24,668 bases of DNA from NCBI GenBank assembly GCA_002081555.1, contig MZNV01002789.1, forward strand, positions 1 to 24,668, given 5' to 3'. The DNA comes from Protostelium mycophagum (lineage: Eukaryota; Evosea; Variosea; Protosteliida; Protosteliaceae). Numbering within the stretch: position 1 is the stretch's first letter; every line of letters starts with the position of its first letter. The translations under genes and the position numbers were made by a program. The notes under the pieces were generated by a model. It saw nothing but the letters and a program-made list of their open reading frames with translations, was not told the origin of the DNA and made no database searches. This document shows, one piece after another, positions 20,301-24,668 of this stretch.

Positions 20301-23300
20301 CTGGAACAGTACGGGTTCGATGCTTCCAGAGAGTATCTCTTTTCTGTTTTTGATAGTATTCCAACACCACGTTCAACGCATTCCGTGGACTGAGTTTGTT
20401 AATATTAATGTATACAAGATTCATCAAAATCAATGATGAATATGATATTTTCCAGCCATTGAGAGATTTAAAAATTTACCAAACTGTCGTTGTAGAGCCG
20501 GGCGGCGATTAGTTGGGGTGTTGCTTCCTCGTCAAAAAGTTTTGCTTGAATCGCGCTCAATTGTATCTTGTTCATGGAATCAATCACACACGCCACAAAC
20601 TTTTGGTCCTATAGAGAATTACTTCTTCGCCATGAGATTTCGCAGAGAACCTGCCTGCTGTTGGCGGTTAACCTTACAGATCCCCCGTATGATATCACAT
20701 GTGGTATTGTATGGTGTACATGACATGTCATCGTGACATGACAATAATTCTGCTGAATAAGAATTTTCTTTGCAATTTCTATACGCAGGGAAGAAGGATG
20801 CAGACCTGTACAATGATTCAGAATCATTGAAATTTCAGTGAAATTTCATACGTCAGTTCGTGTGATGCGATATCGCACTGAGAGGATAAGCCATATTTAT
20901 AATCGTTCAAAAAGCTGCTGATGCAATCCGTATTCCTACATTTCCTGGAATATTCAGAAACGTGACAGTACATTCAAGTCTTTGAATGAATAGAAAAGTA
21001 GTCATACGTGGATATCATGTTGTTGTTGAGTACTAAAATCGTGGTGGTCACCTTTCGAAATATAAGTTGAAGAAAAACAATTCAGAAGTTCTATTGTTTC
21101 AAAGTATATTGGCGCCATAAAACCGGATCAATATTCTTCTGCACGGAAGAATTGTTCTTCCGAATTAAAATTAACAAAAATAAATACCCACGTTTACGGC
21201 TCTACCGTGGCATGTCCCAAACCATTGTGCCACTCCTTCACAGCATGGATCCTCATTATATTCCTCAGAAAAAAAGTTGTGTGTACATTCCGTCGACACT
21301 TCGACCTCTGACGTCATCATTGGGGTCAAGAGGGAGTTTAAGAGCCTTCTACAACCCATCCAGACATTTTTTGACATTTCTATGGCGGCAGAAAGTTCAT
21401 AGCTTCTTATCAGACTGAACTGGGAGGAGTTTGACGCCTTGTCCAATTTCTGTGCGACTTGCCTTTTTGAGCTCTACTTTATTTCAATTTGGTGAATGAA
21501 AATGATTAATATTTTAATTCTGTTCTTCTGAAGCACTGATCGAAGTATCTTTGCATCCGTTAATAACCGCAAATAAGCGCGGTAGGTAAATGTTCAAAAT
21601 CACCTCCAAATCATTGTAATTGCACTGTGAATCGACTCTCTTTGCCGTGTAATTTCCTGTGACAGGTTGTCGCTTTCCATCGCAGAGTCTGTAGGTCATG
21701 GATACTACCATGTCATCAAGATGTCTCTCACGTAAACCCTCGATGAAACCCTGATGACGTCATCAAATATCATCGCACTTGTCCGCTAAATTCAAAAATT
21801 GAATTTCATATTTCAGACTGAAAGATCAGAATTCTGTTTCCACGGTACTTACCGACCTTCTCCTCGTCTACTACCGCACACGTTTAAAAAAATTCACAAG
21901 AGATGAAAGAAATTACCGTGTGGTGACTGGACACGTTGAGCATCACCGCGAATTTAAACATAGAAGCGTCCCCTCTAGGCGGTTTCCAGTGTTCCTCTGT
22001 CATCACAAGATTCTTGAAGTGCTCACTCTTGTACAACATCGGGGGGATGGGGTAGAAGAAGGGGGAAGATGGGTCGGGGAAAAGTGTCCAAGTCTGCTGA
22101 CAGTCGAAGGACCAGTCCCTGGGTGGGGTCAAGATGATCGTCGTTCAAGAATAAAAATGGTTAAATTTCTGTCGAAAACGTGTTTTTTACAAGAAAATTG
22201 ATTTAAAATTTCTGACAAAAGAATTTCTGTTCAATAATTTTTTTGATTTTTTCTTCAAAAATTGAAATTTTTATCATAAAAATATGCAAAATTTGACATT
22301 TCCATGGAAGCAAACTCACTGACAACTGATCGTCTCCTCCCCGTTATGCACCAGATTCATTGCAGTTGCCACCTGTGCCACTGTATAATACTCAAATTCG
22401 GTCAACTTCTTCATCAACAACGATCGCTCCGTGTGCCTTCTGTTCACTGTGACGGTGTAGTTCATGTGGCCTTGTGCGTTCAGCATCCACAGATCTATGG
22501 TAATATAAATGGGTGTCCAAGATGATGGAGGAGGACAGATGTTCATGATGATCTCATCATCGCCATAGCTAGATAGTGACATCTGCGGGAGTTATGTATT
22601 TCGGGATTTTAATGTGTGGAACGCAGTGCGTAGGAATTTTATATTTAATTCGGATTATTCGAATGAAGTTTTTTCATGGAAGAGAAAATATTATTTTTAA
22701 AATAATTTTTGGAGGAAAATACCTCTAAGTGATTATCTGTGTAATACGGGTGCTTATGGCGTGTTGAAACAATCAAATCAGGATCCGCTTGGAAGGATCT
22801 CGCCGCAATGGACACCTAGTTGTGGATGAGAGATGTCATGTGTCAAAATGACGTTCGAATGTCACCTGTTGACAGAACGTCACGTTGTAAAGATAATAAT
22901 GTTTCGTAATTTCCTCAGAATATCCATGAACCGCTATTCCATCTGTGGGGATGCACCTGTAAATATTCTCAATATATTATTATTTCTGCTGTACAAATCT
23001 GTCAATTTTATTGAAAAAGTTGAATATATTAAATATATTCTCGATTGAGTTTGAAGTTCTGAAGAACGGACCTGTGGTCCTCTATATCCGTACACTCTGT
23101 CGTTGTATCTTCTGCTGCAGGTTCAGGTAGATTTACAGCCCTTGCAGTGATTTTAAAGGCGCTGGGACTGTCTCCGCTGAAAAAAAAAATCAGTACATCG
23201 TCGAAATTTCGAGGAAAACTCACGTGAAAGAGACGAAGTAAGTCCCAAAGCCGTAATCGTGCGTGTCTGGGCACACTGTCACAACGAGATTGCGCTGAAA

Positions 23301-24425
23301 ACCAGAGGAGTACCACTATGCATCTCAATTTTTTGTAATTTTCGATATATTGCAGGATTTGGTCAGATTCCCCGCTTCTCGGTAATAAACACGTTAATTA
23401 CCGAGATTTTTAACGTGGTGCGGGGAATCTGACCGAACTCTGCAATAACATTTTCTTTCTAAGAATGAAGAGTAAAAATAATGTTGAACCTGTGAGTCGC
23501 GAGAAGGTGGACCCCTTCTGTCGACATTTATGAAACCGCTCCCATATGCTAACTCCACACGAATATCGACCGCGTTACAACTTCAAAAATTGTCATCTCA
23601 TCATCCAACAACGATCAATTACCTCGAATTAAAGAAGAAACGAAAATGGGTGGTTTCGGAACTCTTAACGGAGGCTCTGCTTGGTATATTATCCTCCAAA
23701 GTCGTCCAAGCCGACGAATTCACAAACTTCTCGCAGCACTGAGGTGAATCAAGGACAATACATTGATTGACAGGAAGGATCTGAAGATCACTTTGTTAAT
23801 CATACCTGAGGACAGTTCTGGCAAGTGATCTCAGGTTTGGTGTAGTCGCATTCACAGCTGGTCGGCTGCACCACTTCAGAAGCTGAGCAGTATGGACATG
23901 TGGTAGATTGTGGCATGAAGATGTCCTCAGGATAATCTAAAGTGAACACAGCCGCATATAACTCTGCTGAGAACACATTTGCTGATTTCACCTGATATGG
24001 GTGTCATCGTGTGAGACGAAATTGTGAATAAATATCAACCTCGTATGTCACAGAGCCCGGCTGCAGACCTGAAGATGATGTATTAACACATGTTTAGTTT
24101 TTTGGGAAAGTGTGTTTGATGTTCCAAGCATTTCTCGTGTTTGGTCAGTGTTGTACACCTCCAATATGCCGAAGAAATAGCATTCTTGCAAAAAAACCAG
24201 AGTCAAACAGAATATAAATACCTCTCGCAAGGGACAACATCACAAGTAAGACGATGCACGAGGATTTCATGAAGAACATCAGCTTCTTTTGACTTGACCT
24301 GTTCTCGTTCTGTGAAGTTGATCATTTCAAGAGGTGGTCCGAGCTGATGTCAACCGAAGACACCATCCCCTCGGGGAAGTAACTCACGTCATCGTAGAAC
24401 GTGAGTTTCATGTCGACAAAGTATG
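16144..24425 (-). CDS. Large receptor-like protein: Cys-rich ectodomain plus THH1/TOM1/TOM3-type 7TM
   Basis: At least 25-30 small exons on the minus strand form one phase-compatible chain across the right third of the window. No intergenic gap or second start is evident. In order, the parts are a TMEM181-like luminal segment (24000-24425), beta-rich repeats with DPDL motifs (22316-23990), Cys-rich modules (17950-22140), a short juxtamembrane domain (17461-17840) and seven membrane helices (16144-17376). The predicted protein is probably 1,300-1,600 residues and lies in the plasma membrane or the endomembrane system, with the bulk outside the cytosol. The C-terminal tail is short (about 30 residues, Ser/Lys-rich). 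The 5' end is uncertain. The frame entering at KTYFVDMKLTFYDD has a stop shortly upstream, so the start is either the ATG in this exon or lies beyond an intron near the window edge. Confidence 0.6.
17461..18200 (-). other. Juxtamembrane ectodomain exons
   Basis: The exon at about 17945-18180 reads ALSEFCAGQASTTEFLSSSI and later YKGTDDRISGEFVRMSTGQF. The next (about 17785-17832) has LIGNGVVVDFTEIPN. The one at about 17612-17705 has DTYGFHIYDFASADIHLRK. The one at 17461-17570 has IPKDNIICAVISGN and NATQSYFPILRLPNWDS, with a possible N-glycosylation site at NAT. The exon order and phase place these immediately before the first membrane helix. No family is recognised. The long plus-strand frame over 17860-18198 is antisense to this coding sequence. 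Confidence 0.5.
18240..22140 (-). other. Cys-rich ectodomain modules
   Basis: Many short exons have regularly spaced cysteines. They include EHECEVAFICNWDFNLC with CVDSCTYNKTANFCGW (19880-20125), ECTHNFFSEEYNEDPCCE (about 21250), YCSRKGCPVVLCEDTSCP (about 20265), KNCKEN-type loops with DDMSCTPYNTTCDIIRGIC (about 20700) and VQCANTFSCTLPCGLNGSP (about 19560). The motifs CRWTGGHWVP (about 18620) and CDAVGGIWKP (about 18735) look like two copies of C-x3-GG-x-W-x-P. NxS/T sequons are common. The pattern suggests disulphide-bonded extracellular modules. I cannot assign a named family. Exon edges are least certain between 18660 and 19300. Confidence 0.5.
22316..23991 (-). other. Beta-rich extracellular repeats resembling PPC-type domains
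   Basis: The exon at 23800-23991 has a Cys cluster with two CxxC pairs (TCPYCSASEV, TCQNCPQ). The exons that follow read FRFFFNSRLAYGSGFINVDR (about 23600), NLVVTVCPDTHDYGFGTYF (about 23250), CIPTDGIAVHGYSEEITKHY (about 22920), FQADPDLIVSTRHKHPYY (about 22770) and SLSSYGDDEIIMNICPPP (about 22550), ending NYTVTVNRR. The order (soluble Tyr/Phe-rich strand, DPDL-V-ST, GDD, Pro-Gly-Thr-type turn, YTV-V) recalls prepeptidase C-terminal (PPC) beta-sandwich domains, which occur in protist surface proteins. This is by pattern only. One intron here holds the inverted repeat at 23350-23445. Confidence 0.4.
23350..23445. repeat. Imperfect inverted repeat with nested alternative hairpins
   Basis: The left arm is 23350-23375 and the right arm 23420-23445, pairing at 24 of 26 positions (core CAGATTCCCCGC with GCGGGGAATCTG). 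Between them are CTCGGTAAT (23378-23386) with ATTACCGAG (23397-23405), and the overlapping alternative CACGTTAA (23390-23397) with TTAACGTG (23410-23417). The two inner pairings exclude each other. The element lies wholly in an intron of about 190 nt, longer than most here. It could be a small foldback (MITE-like) insertion or a structured RNA. No target-site duplication is obvious. Confidence 0.7.
24000..24425 (-). other. TMEM181-like luminal (GOLD-type) segment at the receptor N terminus
   Basis: Four small exons spliced in phase give KTYFVDMKLTFYDD, LGPPLEMINFTEREQ, SKEADVLHEILVHRLTCDV with VPCERMLFLRHIGG, then LQPGSVTYE. Human TMEM181 has the similar order TSFPMTVKVDG, NRTRTLTCAGKCAEIIVAHL and YTQYTVIV: a strand, LTC-x(3-4)-C, I/L-x-HxG and a final Y/V-x-V strand. 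That domain belongs to the GOLD/Wntless-like group of luminal modules. The match is weak but extends across four phase-consistent exons. A second frame over 24228-24271 encodes a signal-peptide-like stretch (MFFMKSSCIVLLVMLSLAR), so the true N terminus needs transcript evidence. Confidence 0.4.
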
Positions 24426-24480
24426 TTTTTGCGTGCAAATATGATAGAGTTGTTTTTCAATTTGGCATGCATAGTCCCTC

Positions 24481-24668
24481 CCACCCGCCCTTTGTGCTGG
24501 AAATATGGAGAGTGTTTAGTGGGAATAATGTAGAGAAAGAATAAGAGAGAGAAATAGGAAGAAAATATTTTAGAATATATGAGTTAGAGAGGATATAGTG
24601 TTGTAGAATGCTCTGTGAGCATAAAAGAGTAGAGAAGTAGAGAAAGGGAAAGAGATAAATAGTGATTA
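24481..24668 (-). promoter_or_regulatory. Polypyrimidine-rich stretch upstream of the receptor gene
   Basis: Read on the minus strand this end of the window is rich in CTCTCT and TTTCTCTAC runs, with one GTTGTAGA-type octamer at about 24600. It ends at TTTCCAG near 24497, which would serve as a 3' splice site. It may be the tail of a longer intron or a CT-rich promoter. I see no coding sequence in it. Confidence 0.35.

Overview
The window looks like compact nuclear DNA of a microbial eukaryote that I cannot place further. Coding is split by very short GT-AG introns, often 37-45 nt. The standard stop codons are used, and the gaps between genes are 160-400 bp. Every host gene I can support lies on the minus strand. 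Exon chains were built by eye from splice phase and family resemblance, so individual junctions are provisional.

Layout: (1) 1-720 holds a broken gag fragment of an LTR retrotransposon, followed by about 580 bp in which I see nothing coding. (2) 1300-2409 is a five-exon gene for an unrecognised multi-pass membrane protein of about 290 residues. (3) 2571-15739 reads as one very large gene. Its first part (10229-15739) follows the N-terminal half of RME-8/DNAJC13/GRV2, the endosomal armadillo-repeat protein. It stops where the J domain should begin and also lacks the GYF-like segment. The reading frame then continues through 38-73 nt introns into an acidic, Pro/Thr-rich and Arg/Ser-rich linker, and then into about 1,350 residues of Glu/Arg-rich coiled coil. 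The predicted chain is about 3,100 residues. (4) 16144 to about 24425 is a many-exon gene for a large receptor-like membrane protein. It has an amino-terminal luminal domain resembling TMEM181, beta-rich and Cys-rich ectodomain modules, and a C-terminal seven-helix domain of THH1/TOM1/TOM3 type.

The strongest unexplained signal is at the nucleotide level. The octamer GTTGTAGA (reverse TCTACAAC) occurs about 50 times by hand count, where chance predicts about one. It is in both orientations, in exons and introns, and is read in proteins as VVD/VVE, LQ, STT or YN depending on strand and frame. At two phase-supported junctions it forms the 3' splice site. Two palindromes, GAAATTTC (about 23 copies) and TGACGTCA (8 copies), are also far above expectation. 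An intron at 23298-23489 carries a long imperfect inverted repeat with two mutually exclusive inner hairpins.
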